64,000 nt of DNA, taken from Sequoia sempervirens (lineage: Eukaryota > Streptophyta > Pinopsida > Cupressales > Cupressaceae). Location: positions 703,105,360 through 703,169,359 of the forward strand of contig VDFB02270651.1 of NCBI GenBank assembly GCA_007258455.2, given 5' to 3'. The notes beneath the pieces are model-generated. The model was given only the letters and a program-made list of their open reading frames with translations, made no database searches and was not told where the DNA came from. Numbering within the stretch: the stretch's first letter is position 1; every line of letters begins with the position of its first letter. The position numbers and the translations under genes were made by a program. Below, piece after piece: positions 11,950 to 23,925 of this stretch.

Positions 11950-12723
11950 GGGTAAGTGCACCAATATGGTTCCCAAAAAGGGGGCTTAAGTGGCCACTTT
12001 TTTTTTCTAAAATCGGGAAATACTGAGCTTGGACGTGAAATTGAGGATACTTACACTCAAAATTTTTAGATGGAAGAAAAAGAAGGATTCAAGTGCTCCG
12101 AGTCTACTTTCTAAACTACTAATTTATTTTGAAAATGGTTGAGATTAAGGGTTCAAATGAGGGATGTAACAAATTGGTTTTCTTTTGTCGGGAAAAATAT
12201 AACTTTTGTACAACCCTCATAATGGAAATCTTTTAAAGTTTTTAAAATCATATGGTCGGGTTAGCTCAACAAGATGTAGTTGATGCACATTTTTGATAAT
12301 TTTTAATGAATATTTTATTTTTTTACTAATTTTCTAAGTGGACACTTCCCCGAAAACAAAATTTTGGTCAGGTTAACTCTGCCAAATTTTGGAAACTAAT
12401 TGATTCTTTTTAAAACAGAATGTAGTCTAGTTTCTAAAAATGTAATTTATTTAAAATTTCGATGAACGGTTAATTTATAACAAAAAAAAACCAAACACTG
12501 TTTTTTTCCAAAAAAGAGACATACAAACAAAATAAATTATGGATGAACAACTTAACATTGTCGGTAAAATGAAAGTACCACATTGTTGGATAGTTAAGAG
12601 AGAACCTAACATTACCCAGATGTTTGATTTGTTTGATATTGAACCACCTGCAATCCTGACGGTGAGCATGAACCCGAATATGTGAAATATTGTAGAAATT
12701 GCAAAAACACGTATCTAGTCGTT
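11950..12723. other. Left terminal region of insertion C
   Basis: No gene was recognised. The tip carries GTGCACCAATATGG and AAGTGGCCACTTTTTTTTTC, the second being a small palindrome (AAGTGGCCACTT). A related TAAGTGGACACTT occurs at about 12333. The remainder is AT-rich. Confidence 0.4.
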
Positions 12724-12792
12724 GGGAGTGCCCTCCAAGCCTTTGGGTTGGTATTCCAAGGAAAATACCAATCCCAAGGCTTGGGGATTCCC
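12724..12792. repeat. Perfectly placed hairpin, about 30-bp arms
   Basis: The left arm GGGAGTGCCCTCCAAGCC TTTGGGTTGGTATT pairs with the right arm AATACCAATCCCAAGG CTTGGGGATTCCC, leaving a loop of about 7-8 bases. A few mismatches and one indel interrupt the pairing. It sits just left of a GCGAGC-motif cluster. Confidence 0.8.
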
Positions 12793-12800
12793 AAAGCAAG

Positions 12801-12925
12801 ATATAACACGAGCACGTTATAATGCGCTCGCGTTATATGTCAGTTTTGACATGGTTTTTTTCATTTGTGGGGAGCATGTCTAGCAAGGCAGAATGTGAGC
12901 GCAATATAATGTGCTCGCTTTATGT
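12801..12925. repeat. GCGAGC-motif cluster 1
   Basis: The block at 12801-12838 contains AACACGAGCACGTTATAATG and then CGCTCGCGTTATA. A second block at 12893-12925 has TGAGCGCAATATAATGTGC and TCGCTTTATG. The motif is palindromic around ATAACGCGAGC/GCTCGCGTTAT. Related clusters lie at 22875-22960 and 44287-44398. CpG dinucleotides here stand out from the CpG-poor surroundings. Confidence 0.8.
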
Positions 12926-12946
12926 CTTGCTTTATGTTAAATGAAT

Positions 12947-13130
12947 ATTGAATGTATGTTTATATATTTGTATGTTTGTATGTATGCCTGTATGTATCAA
13001 TGCATGTATATTGTATGTATGGCTACTTGTATGTAAGATTGTATATACGTGCATGTACATGTATGCTTGTATGTATGTAGGATTTATGTACATATGTATT
13101 ATTCTTGTATGTATGTATTTATGTATGTCT
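12947..13130. repeat. Degenerate TGTA/TATG microsatellite
   Basis: About 180 bp built mostly of TGTATGTATG-type tetramers with interruptions such as GCATGTATAT and TACGTGCATGTACATG. It abuts the GA-rich tract. Confidence 0.9.
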
Positions 13131-13210
13131 TTAGAGGGAGGGATAATTTTAAGAGAGAGAGATCTAGAGTTGTCTAGGTAGGGTGGGAAAGGGAGAGGGA
13201 GGGGGATGGG

Positions 13211-13242
<32 letters not shown>

Positions 13243-14095
13243 GGGAGTGGAAGTGATAGTTTAAGAGAGAGGGAGTGGAAGAGAAGGGGTTGGAGTGAGA
13301 GGGACTTAGCTAGGTAGGGTGGGAGGGATAAAGGGAGTGAGAGAGAGGGGGGTGGGAGAGAGAGAATTAAGAGAGAGGGAGAGAGAGAGGGGGGAGAGAG
13401 AGACAAAGAGAAAGATAGAGTTATGTAGGTAGGGTTCCAAAGGGAGATAATTGAGAGTGTGAGGGGGGTTGAAAGGGATAAAGGGATAAAGTGAGAGTTT
13501 AAGAGAGAGGGAGTGGGAGAGAAGGGGTTAGAGTGAGAAGGATGTAGGGTGGGAGGGATAAAGGGAGTGTGAGAGAGAGGGAGGTGGGAGAGAGAGGGGG
13601 GAGAGAGAGAAACAAAGAGAAAGAGAGAGTTATGTAGGTATGGTGCCAAAGGGAGAGTCTTGAGAGTGTAAGGGGGGTGAGAGGGAGAGAGTTGAGAGAT
13701 AGGTAGTGAGAGGGAGTGTGAGTGAGAGACCTGAGAGAGGGAGAGGTTGTGGGAGGGAGTGACCTAATAAAGGGAGAGAAAGAGGGGGGTGGAGTGAGAG
13801 GGACTCATCTAGGTAGGGTGGGAGGGATAGATAGATAGAGAGAGAGAGAAGTAGGTTTCCAGAGGGAGAGACCTGAGAGAGAGGGGGTGGAAGGGAGAGA
13901 CATGAGAGAGAGGGAGAGAGAGGGAGTGGGATAGAGTGGGAGGGAGATAGAGAGAGATAGTTAGAGGGAGCGATAGAGGGTGGTAGGGATTGATTGAACA
14001 AGAGGTACGTAGAATGAGGGAGAGGGTAGATAGAGACAATTAGAGAGGGTAGGAGAGAGGGAGGGAGGGAGAGGTGAGATGTATAGATATAGAGA
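13131..14095. repeat. GA-rich (purine) tract, left flank of telomere-like array
   Basis: Mostly GAGAGAGGGAGTGGGAGAG-type sequence with almost no C on +. It includes longer-range copies: GTTATGTAGGTAGGGTTCC (about 13421) recurs as GTTATGTAGGTATGGTGCC (about 13629), and TAGGTAGGGTGGGAGGGATA occurs several times, suggesting unit duplications of about 200 bp. Long Pro/Ser/Leu-rich open frames on - here are a by-product of the purine bias. Confidence 0.9.
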
Positions 14096-14103
14096 AATTG
14101 ATA

Positions 14104-17100
14104 GGGGTTGAGGGTATAGGGTTGAGGGATTAGGGTGGAGGACCTATAGGGTTTATGGTTTTGAGGGTATTAGGGTTTAAGGGTTGAGGGTTGAGGGATT
14201 ATGGTCTATGGTAGAGAGTATTGAGTTGAGGGTATAGGGTAGAAGGTTTAAGGGTTTAGGGTTAAAGGGTTTAGGGTTAAGGGTTTAGGGTTGAGGGTAG
14301 ATGGTTTAGGGTATAGGTTTGAGGGTATATGGTTGAAGGATTAGGTTGAGGGTCCAATGCAAAGGGTAGAGGGTATATGGTTTGAGGGTTTAGGGTTTAA
14401 GGATTGAGGGTTGAGGGATTAAGGGTTGAGGGTTGACAATTGAGGGTTGAGGGTTTAATGTATAGGGTAGAGGGTAGAGGGTAGAGGGTTTAAGGGTCGA
14501 GGGTTGAGGGTAAAGGATTGAGGGTATAGGGTATAGGGTCAAGGGATTAGGGTTGAGGGTCCAATGTATAGGGTAGAGGGTATAGGGGTTGAGGGAATAG
14601 GGTTTAAGGGTTGAGGGTTGAGGGTTGAGAGCTTAAGGGTTGAGGGTTGAGGGTTGAGAGCTTAAGGGTTGAGGGTTTAGGGATTAGGGTAGGGAGTTTT
14701 CTTGGATTTAAGGGTGTAAGGGTTGAGGGATTAGTATTGAGGGATTAGGGTTTAGGGTAGAGGGTAGATGGTAGAGGGTTTAAGGGTTGAGGTCAAGGGT
14801 TAGGGTTGAGTATTTAAGGGTTTAGGGTTTAGGGTTGGGGATTAGGAGGGTGAGAGAGGAGGGATGGATGTATAGAGAGAAGAAGAGAAGAGGAGGGAGG
14901 GACATAGATATATGAGGGTTGAGGATCCAATGTATAGGGTAGAGGGTTGAGAATAAAGGGCATAGGGTTGACAACCTATAGGGTTTAGGGATTAGGGTAT
15001 TGGGTTGAGGGTATAGGGTTGAGGGGATTAGGGTTGAGGGTACATATGGTTGAAGGATTGGGGTTAAAAGTCCAATGTATAGGGTAGAGGGTATCGAGGT
15101 TGAGGGTTTAGGGTTTGAGGGTTGAGGATTGAGGGATTAAGGGTTAAGGGTTGAGAATTGAAGGTTGGGTGTTTAATGTATAGAATTGCAGAGGTTTTAA
15201 GGAGTTGAGGTTGATGGTTTAAGGTTGAGGGTAGAAGTTGAGGGTACTATAGGGTTGGGGGGATTAGGGTTGAGGGTTAGGGTTGAGGGTAGAGAGTATT
15301 AGAGAGTAGAGGGTTTAAGGGTTGAGGTTTAGGGTTTAGGGTTGAGTGTTTAGGGTTTATAGGGTAGAGGATATATGGTAGAGGGTTTAAAGGTTGAGGG
15401 TTTAAGGATGAGGGTAGATGATTGGGGGTATAGGGTTGGGGGATTAGGGTTGAGGGTCTAATGTATAGGGTAGAGTGTATAGGGGTTGAGGGATTAAGGG
15501 TCAAGAGGGTTGAGAGATTAGGGTAGAGAGTTTAGTAAATGGGTTTAAGGGTTTGGGATTAGTGTTGAGGGTAGGGGTAGAGGGATTGAGGGTAGGCGGT
15601 GAGGGTTTAAGGGTTTAAGGTTTAAGGGTTGAGGGTTTAGGAGTTTTAGGGTTTAGGGTTGAGTGTCTAAGGTTTATAGGGTAGAGGGTAGTGGGTAGAG
15701 GGTTTAAGGGTTGATGGTTTTAGGTTGAGGGTAGAGGATTGAGGGTATAGGGTTGGGGGATTAGGGTTGAGGTCCAATGTATAGGGTGGAGTGTTTAGGG
15801 GTTGAGGGATTAGGGTTTAAGGGTTGAGGGATTAAGGGAAAAGAGGGTTGGGGGATTAGGGTAGAGAGTTTACTAAGTGGGTTTAAGGTTCTAAGGGTTG
15901 AGGGATTATGGTTGAGAGTAGATGGTAGAGGATTGAGGGTAGAAGGTAGAGTGTTTAAGGGTTTAGGGTTTAAGGGTTTAGGGTTTAGGGCTTAGGGTTG
16001 AGTGTTTAAGGGTTAATAGGGTAGAGGATAGTGGGTAGAGGGTTTAAGGGTTGATGGTTTAAGGCTGAGGGTAGATGATTGAGGGTATAGGGTTGGAGAT
16101 TAGGGTCGAGGGTCTAATGTATAGGGTAGAGGGTATATGGGTTGAGGGATTAGGGTTTAAGGGTTGAGGGATTAAGGGTCAAGAAGGTTGAGGGATTAGG
16201 GTAAAGAGTTTACTAAGTGGGTTTAAGGGTTTAAGGGTTAGGGGGATTAGGGTTGAGGGTAGAGGGTAAAAGTTGAGGGTAGAGGGTTTAAGGGTTTAAG
16301 GGTTGAGGGTTTAGGGTTTAGGGTTTATAGGGTAGAGGGTTTAGGGTTGGTGGTTTAAGGTTGAGGGTAGGGATTGAGGGTATAGGGTTGGGGATTAGGG
16401 TTAGGGTCTAGGGCTTAGGGTTGAGTGTTTAGGGGTTTATAGGGTAGAGGGTAGTGGGTAGAGGTTTTAAGGGTTGAGGGTTTAAGGTTGAGGGTAGATG
16501 ATTGAGGGTATAGGGTTAGGGGATTAGGGTCAAGGGTCTAATGTATAGGGTAGAGGGTATAGGGGTTGAGGGATTAGGGTTTAAGGGTTGAGGGATTAAG
16601 GGTAAAGAGGGTTGAGGGATTGGGGTAGAGAGTTTACTAAGTGGGTTTAAGGGTTCAGGGATGAGGGTTGAGGGTAGAGGGTAGAGGATTGAGGGTAGAG
16701 GGTAGAGTGTTTAAGGGTTGATGGTTTAGGGTTTATGGTTGAGTGTTTAAGTGTTTATAATGTAGAGGGTACTAGGTAGAGGGTTTAAGGGATGATGGTT
16801 TAAGGTTGAGGATAGAGGATTGAGGTTATAGGGTTGGGAGATTAGGGTTGAGGGTTTAGGGCTTAGGGTTGAGTGTTTACGGGTTTATAGGGTAGAGGGT
16901 AGTGGGTAGAGGGTTTAAGGGTTTAGGGTTTAAGGATGATGGTAGAGATTGAGGGTATAGGGTTGGGGGATTAAATTCAAGGGTCCATTGTATAGGGTAG
17001 AGGGTATAGGGGTTGAGAGATTAGGGTTTAAGGGTTGAGGGATTAAGGGTCAAGAGGGTTGAGGGATTAGGGTAGAGAGATTACTAAGTGGTTTTAAGGG

Positions 17101-20100
17101 TTTAAGGGTGTAAGGGTTCAGGGATTAGGGTTCAGGGTAGAGGGCAAAGGATTGAGGGTAGAGGGTAGAGGGTTTAAGGTTTGAGGGTTTAGGGTTTAGG
17201 GTTGAGTGTTTAAGGGCTTATATGGTAGAGGGTAGTGAGTAGAGGGTTTAAGGGTTGATGGTTTAAGGTTGAGGGTAGAGGATTGAGGGTATAGGATTGG
17301 GGGATTAGGGTTGAGGGTACAATCTATAGGGTAGAGGGTATAGGGGTTGAGGGACTAGGGTTTAAGGGCTGAGGGACTAAGTGTCAAGAGGGTTGAGGGA
17401 TTAGGGTAGAGAGTTTACTAAGTGGGTTTAAGGGTTTAACGGTTCAAGGATTGGGGTTGAGGGTAGAGGGTAGAGGGTAGAGGGTTTAAGGGTTGAGGGT
17501 TTAGGGTTTATGGTTGAGTGTTTAAGTGTTTATAATGTAGAGGGTAGTGGGTAGAAGGTTTAAGGTTGAGGATAGAGGATTGAGGGTATAGGGTTGGGAG
17601 ATTAGGGTTGAGGGTTTAGGGCTTAGGGTTGAGTGTTTACTAGTTTATAGGGTAGAGGGTAGTGGACAAAGGGTTTAAGGGTTGAGCGTTTAAGGCTGAG
17701 GGTAGAGGATTGAGGGTATAGGGTTGGGGTATTAAGGTCAAGGGTCCATTGTATAGGGTAGAGGGTATAGGTGTTGAGGAATTAGGGTTTAAGGGTTGCA
17801 TGATTAAAAGTCAAGAGGGTTGAGGGATTAGGGTAGAGAGATTACTAAGTGGGTTTAAGGGTTTAGGGATTAGGGTTGAGGGTAGAGGGTAGAGGATTGA
17901 GGGTAGAGGGTAGAGGGTTTAAGGGTTGAGGGTTTAGGGTTTAGGGTTCAGTGTTTAAGGTCTTATATGGTAGAGGGTAGAGAGTAGAGGGTTTAAGGTT
18001 TGATGGTTTAAGGTTGAGGGTAGAGGATTGAGGGTATAGGGTTGGGGGATTAGGGTTGAGGGTCCAATCTATAGGGTATAGGGTATAGGGGTTGAGGGAT
18101 TAAGGTTTAAGGTATGAGGGACTAAGGGTCAAGAGGGTTGAGGGATTAGGGTAGAGAGTTTACTAAGTGGTTTTAAGGGTTTAAGGGTTCAGGGATTAGG
18201 GTTGAGGGTAGAGAGTAGAGGATTGAGGGTAGAGGGTAGAGGGTTTAAGTGTTTAGGGTTTAACGGTTGAGGGTTGAGGGTTTAGGGTTTAGGGTTGAGT
18301 GTTTAAGTATTTATAGGGTAGAGGGTAGTGGATAGAGGGTTTAAGGGTTGACAATTTAAGGTTGAAGGTAGACGATTGAGGGTATCTGGTTGGGGGATTA
18401 GGGTCGAGGGTCCAATGTATAGGGTAGAGGGTATAGGGGTTGAGGGATTAAGGTCGAGGGTCCAATGTATAGGGTAGAGGGTATAGGATTGAGGGTATAG
18501 GGTTGGGGGATTGGGGTTTTAGGGTTGAGGGATTAAGGGTCAAGAGGGTTGAGGGATTAGGGTAGAGAGTTTACTAAGTGGGTTTAAGGGTTCATGGATT
18601 AGGGTTGAGGGTAGAGAGTAGAGGATTGAGGGTAGAAGGTTTAAGGGTTTAGAGTTTAAGTTTTGAGGGTTTAGGTTTTAGGGTTGAGTGTTTAAGGGTT
18701 TATAGGGTATAGGGTAGTGGGTAGAGGGTTTAAGGGTTGGCGGTTTAAGGTTGAGGGTAGAGGATTTAGGGTATAGGGTTGGGGGTTTAGGGTCGAGGGT
18801 CGGATGTATAGGGTAGAGGGTCCAATATATAGGATAGAGGGAATAGGATTGAGGGTATAGGGTTGGGGGATTAGGGTTTAAGTGTTGAGGGATTAAGGGT
18901 CAAGAGGGTTGAGGGATTAGGGTAGAGGGTAGAGGGTAGAGGGTAGAGGATTGATGGTAGAGGGTAGAGGTTTTAAGGGTTTAGGGTTTAAGGGTTAAGT
19001 GTTTACGGTTTAGGGTTGACTGTTTAAGGGTTTATAGGGTAGAGGGTTTAAGAGTTGACGGTTTAAGGTAGAGGGTAGAGGATTGAGGGTATAGGGTTGG
19101 GGGATTAGTGTGAAGGGTCCAATGCATAGGGTAGAGGGTATAGGGGTTGATGGATTAGGGTCGATGGTAATTTGTATAGGGTAGAGGGTATAGGATTGAG
19201 GGTATAGGGTTGGGGGATTTGGGTTTAAGGGTTGAGGGATTAAGGGTCAAGAGGGTTGAGGGATTAGGGTAGAGTGTTTACTAAGTGGGTTTAAGGGTTT
19301 AAGGGTTCAGGGATTAGGGATTAGGGTTGAGGGTAGAGGGTAGAGGATTGACGGTAGAGGGTAGAGGGTTTAGGGTTGATTGTTTAACTGTTTATAGGTT
19401 AGAGGGTAGTGCGTAGAGGGTTGACGGTTTAAGGTTGAGGGTAGAGGATTGAGGGTATAGGGTTGGGGGATTAGGGTTGAGGTTTTAGGGCTTAGGGTTG
19501 AGTGTTTAAGGGTTTATAGGGTAGAAGGTAGTGGGTAGAGGATTTAAGGGTTGAGGGTTTAAGGCTAAGGGTAGATGATTGAGGGTATAGGGTTGGGGGA
19601 TTAGGGTTGAGGGTCCAATGTATAAGGTAGAGGGTATAGGGGTTGGTCGATTAGGGTTTAAGGGTTGAGGGGTTAAGGGTCAAGAGGGTTGAGGGATTGG
19701 GGTAGAGAGTTTACTATGTGGGTTTAAGGGTTTAAGTGTGTAGGGATTAGGGTAGAGGGTAGAGGGTAGAGGGTAGAGGGTAGAGGGTTTAAGGGTTTAG
19801 GATTTAAGTTTTGAGGGTTTGGGGTGTAGGGTTGAGTATTTAAGGGCTTATATGGTAGAGGGTATTGTGTAGAGGGTTTAAGGGTTGACGATTTAAGGTT
19901 GAGGATAGAGGATTGAGGGTATAGGGTTGGGGGATTAGGGTTGAGGGTCGAATCTATAGGGTAGAGGGTATAGGAGTTGAGGGATTAAGGTTTAATGGTT
20001 GAGGGATTAAGGGTCAAGAGGGTTGAGGGATTAGGGTAGAGAGTTTACTAAGTGGGTTTAAGGGTTTAAGGGTTCAGGGATTAGGGTTGAGGGTAGAGGG

Positions 20101-22320
20101 TTTAAGGGTTTAGGGTTTAAGGGTTGAGGGTTTAGGGTTGAGTTTTTATGGGTTTATAGGGTAGAGGGTAGTGGGTAGAAGGTTTAAGGGTTGATGATTG
20201 AAGGTTGAGGGTAGAGGATTGAGGATATAGGGTTGGGGGATTAGGGTTGAGTGGCCAATGTAGAGGGTAGAGGGTATGGAAGTCGAGGGATTAAAGTCAA
20301 GGGTCCAATGTATAGGGTAGAGGGTATAGGATATAGGGTATAGGGTCGGGGGATTAGGGTTTAAGGGTTGAGGGATTAAGGGTCAAGAGGTTTGAGTGAT
20401 TAGGGTAGAGAGTTTACTAAGTGGGTTTAAGGGTTCATGGATTAGGGTTGAGGGTAGAGGGTAGAAGGATTAAGGGTTTAGGGTTTAAGTTTTGAGGGTT
20501 TAGGGTTTAGGGTTGAGTGTTTAAGGTTTTATAGGGTATATGGTTTAAGGGTTGACGGTTTAAGGTTGAGTGTAGAGGATTGAGGGTATAGGGTTGGGGG
20601 ATTAGGGTTGAGGGTCCAATGTATAGGGTAGAGGGTATAGGGGTTGAGAGATTAGGGTTGAGGGTCCAATGTATAGGGTAGAGGGTATAGTGTTTGGGGA
20701 TTAGGGTTTAAGGTTTGAGGGATTAAGGGTCAAGAGGGTTGATGGATTAGGGTAGAGAGTTTACTAAGTGGGTTTAAGGGTTTAAGGGTTCAGGGATTAG
20801 GGTAGAGGGTAAAGGGTAGAGGGTTTAAGGTTTTAGGGTTTAAGGGTTGAGGGTTGAGGGTTGAGGGTTGAGTGTTTAGGGGTTTATAGGGTAGAGGGTA
20901 TTGGGTAGAGGGTTTAAGAGTTGATTGTTTAAGGTAGAGGGTAGAGGATTGAGGGTATAAGGTTGGGGGATTAGGGTTGAGGGTCCAATGTATAGGGTAG
21001 AGTGTATAGGGGTTGAGGGATTAGGGTCAAAGGTCCAATGTATAGGGTAGAGGGTATTGGATTTAGGGTATAGGTTTGGGAGATTTGGGTTTAAGTGTTG
21101 GGGGATTTGGGTTTAAGGGTTGAGGGTTTAAGGGTTTAAGGGTTCATGGATTAGGGTTGAGGGTAGAGGGTAGAGGATTGAGGGTAGAGGTTAGAGGGTT
21201 TAGGGTTTAGAGTTGACTATTTAATTGTTTATGGGGTAGAGGGTAGAGGATTGAGGGTAGAGGGTAGAGGGTTTAATGGTTGAGGGTTTAGGGTTGAGTG
21301 TTTAAGGGTTTATAGGGTAGAGGGTAGTGGGTAGAGGGTTTAAGGTTGAGGATAGAGGATTGAGGGTATAGGGTTGGGGGATTAGTGTCGAGGGTCCAAT
21401 GTATAGGGTAGAGCATCCAATGTATAGGGTAGAGGGTATAGGGTTGGGGGATCAGGCTTTAAGGGTTGAGGGATTAAGGGTCAAGAGGGTTGAGGGATTA
21501 GGATAGAGAGTTTACTAAGTGGGTTTAAGGGTTTAAGGGTTTATGGATTAGGGTTGAGGGTAGAGGATAGAGAGTAGAGGGTTTAAGGGTTGATGGTTTA
21601 GGGTTTAGGGTTGAATGTTTAAGGGCTTATAGGGTAGAAGGTAATGTGTAGAGGGTTGAAGGGTTGACGGTTTAAGGTTGAGGGTAGAGGATTCAGGGTA
21701 TAGGGTTGGGGGATTAGGGTCGATGGTCCAATGTATAGGGTAGAGGGTAGAGGGTATAGGGGTTGAAGGATTAGGGTCAAGAGTCCAATCTATAGGGTAG
21801 ATGGTATAGGATTGAGGGTATAGGGTTAGGGGATTAGGGTTTAAGGGTTTAAGGGTTCAGGGATTATGATTGAGGGTAGAGGGTAGAGGATTGAGGGTAG
21901 AGGGTAGAGGGTTTAAGGGTTGACGGTTTAGGGTTTAGGGTTGAGTGTTTAAGGGTTTATAGGGTAGAGGGTAGTGGGTAGAGGGTTTAAGGGTTGACAG
22001 TTTAAGGTTGAGTGTAGAGGATTGAGGGTATACAGTTGGGGGATTAGGGTCGAGGGTCCAATGTATAGGGTAGAGGGTATAGGGGTTGAGGGATTATGGT
22101 CGAGGGTCCATTTTATAGGGTAGAGGGTATAGGGTTGGGGGATTAGGGTTTAAGGGTTAAGCAATTAAGGGTCAATAGGGTTGAGGGATTAGGGTAGAGA
22201 GTTTACTATGTGGGTTTAAGGGTTTAGGGATTAGGGTTGAGGGTAGAGGGTTTAGGGTTGAGGGTTGAGTGTTTAATGGTTTATAGGGTAGAGGTTATAG
22301 GGGTTAAGGGTAGAGGTTTG
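14104..22320 (+). repeat. Degenerate telomere-like heptamer array with higher-order repeat
   Basis: About 8.2 kb of GGG-ending heptamers in one orientation: TTTAGGG (the plant telomere unit) mixed with TTGAGGG, TAGAGGG, TATAGGG, TTAAGGG and 8-mers such as TTTAAGGG. From about 15.5 kb a higher-order unit appears, marked by AGAGTTTACTAAGTGGG near 15527, 15863, 16204, 16628, 17073, 17407, 17836, 18155, 18568, 19272, 19704, 20039, 20410, 20756, 21506 and 22196. Spacings are mostly 320-445 bp, with three near double. A second marker, GGTCCAATGTATAGGGTAG, lies inside each unit. Not a functional telomere: it is internal and degenerate. A short GA-rich break occurs at 14840-14905. Confidence 0.92.
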
Positions 22321-22850
22321 AGGGTAGAGGGGAGAGAGATAGGAGTGAGTGAGAGAGAGGTAGTTGAGAGAGGGAGAGGGTATAGGGGTTGAGAGATGAC
22401 AGAGAGAGAGGGAGGGATTGGGAGAGAGTGAGTGAAAGAGTGAGTGAGTGGGAGAGAGGGAGTGTGTGAGTGAGTGAGAAAGATAGAGTGAGTGAGTGAG
22501 TGAGTGAGTGAGAGAGATGGATTTGAGAGAGGGAGAGGGGGTAGGAGTGAGAGACGAGAGAGAGAGGGAGAGGAGTGGGAGAGAGATAGAGGGTAGAGGA
22601 AAGAGGGTATAAGGGTTAAGGGTAGAGGGTAGAGGGGAGAGAGATCAAAGGAGTGAGTGAGTGAGAGATAGGGAGTTGAGAGAGGGAGAGGGTATAGGGG
22701 TTGAGAGACTAGGGAGAGACGATAGAGGGTAGAGGATAGAGGGTGTAACGGTTAAGGGTAGAGGGTAGAGGGAGAGATATAATTAGGGTTTAAGGGTAGA
22801 GGGAAGAGAGATAGAATTAGGGTATATAGGGTATAGACAAAGAGAGAAAA
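22321..22850. repeat. GA-rich tract, right flank of telomere-like array
   Basis: GAGAGAGG and GAGTGAGTGAGTGAG runs mixed with leftover TAGAGGG units. Together with the left GA tract it brackets the telomere-like array. C is nearly absent on +. Confidence 0.88.
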
Positions 22851-22874
22851 TAAATCTATTAAAAAACCAACTTT

Positions 22875-22960
22875 CTCATAACGCGAGCACGTTTTGAAGA
22901 AGTAGAGATATGGCAATTTTAGGAAGAAATAATGCGCTCGCATTATAACACAAGCATGTT
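22875..22960. repeat. GCGAGC-motif cluster 2
   Basis: CATAACGCGAGCACGTTTTG (22877-22896) and TAATGCGCTCGCATTATAAC (22930-22949), followed by ACAAGCATGTTTTG. Same motif as at 12.8 and 44.3 kb. Confidence 0.75.
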
Positions 22961-23925
22961 TTGTGTTTCACTAAAAATGGTAAAAAAACTCAATATACCC
23001 GTGATCTCAAGGCACACATTCTACATATTCTCCTGGTCTGCACGTGCTTCGACAAAAAGTAGCTTTTTGATGATGTTGTGAAGTGTGCATGCATGTTTTT
23101 CACATTCCACCACCTTTTTTATGATATTTCTACCACCTTTGCATGAAATAGCAGAGTTTTCACATTGAAAAGACATATAATATCAATTCAAGTTTGAATT
23201 CCATTAAAAACTAATATACAATTGAAGTTTGGAGGGGAACAAAATTTTGAACAAGTCAAATTATTGAGGAGTTTGAAGAAAGAAGGAGCTAAGGCTACAT
23301 AATTGGGTTGAACTCCTCCATTTGAAACTTTGGTTTTTTAGGTATGTGAAGTCTTTACACATTTTCTTTCATTCTATTATGGCTTGCTTTCTTTTTTGTT
23401 ATTTTGCATATTCCATATTGATCATTGTTTGTTTGTCATTATAACCTTAGGTTGTCAATGCACATTTTAAATTACACAATTCTATACACTTTCCAATTAC
23501 ATTTTTAAACCACATCTCTTTGAGGCATTTTGTTATTTAACAATTGACTTACCTTGTGTATGATGCCACATTTTGTATACACATATATATGACATACGTT
23601 TTAAGGAAGTAAAATAAAACATCATTTCTCAATCCTTTATTATGGATGTGCATACCACTCTCCAAAGCTTTCATTGAGGTATTTTTTCAAACAATTATAC
23701 CAAGTAGCTCATTTCCTTGTCTATGCTACCAAATTTTCCATACATGCCTCTAAAAAATTGGAATATACTCCTCCCATATTGATAGATCTTAGAAACTATT
23801 TTGGTTTTCATCTTTATTTCTAAATTTACCTCATCACTAAACCTACTCCATCACTTTTATTTGTGATATATTTTAAATGTTTCCTTGATTAGTCTACCTA
23901 CAAGGGATTCTAACCCTTCTCTCCA
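22961..23925. other. AT-rich stretch before transposase-like gene
   Basis: No gene, RNA or strong repeat recognised. It may hold the promoter of the downstream transposase-like pseudogene. Confidence 0.3.

Noticed and set aside
13164..14039. Long Pro/Ser/Leu-rich open frames on -
   Set aside because: They are translations of GA-rich simple sequence in several overlapping frames. Low stop frequency follows from the base composition.
14104..22320. A functional chromosome end
   Set aside because: The repeats are degenerate, internal, flanked by unique sequence and transposons, and organised in a higher-order unit.
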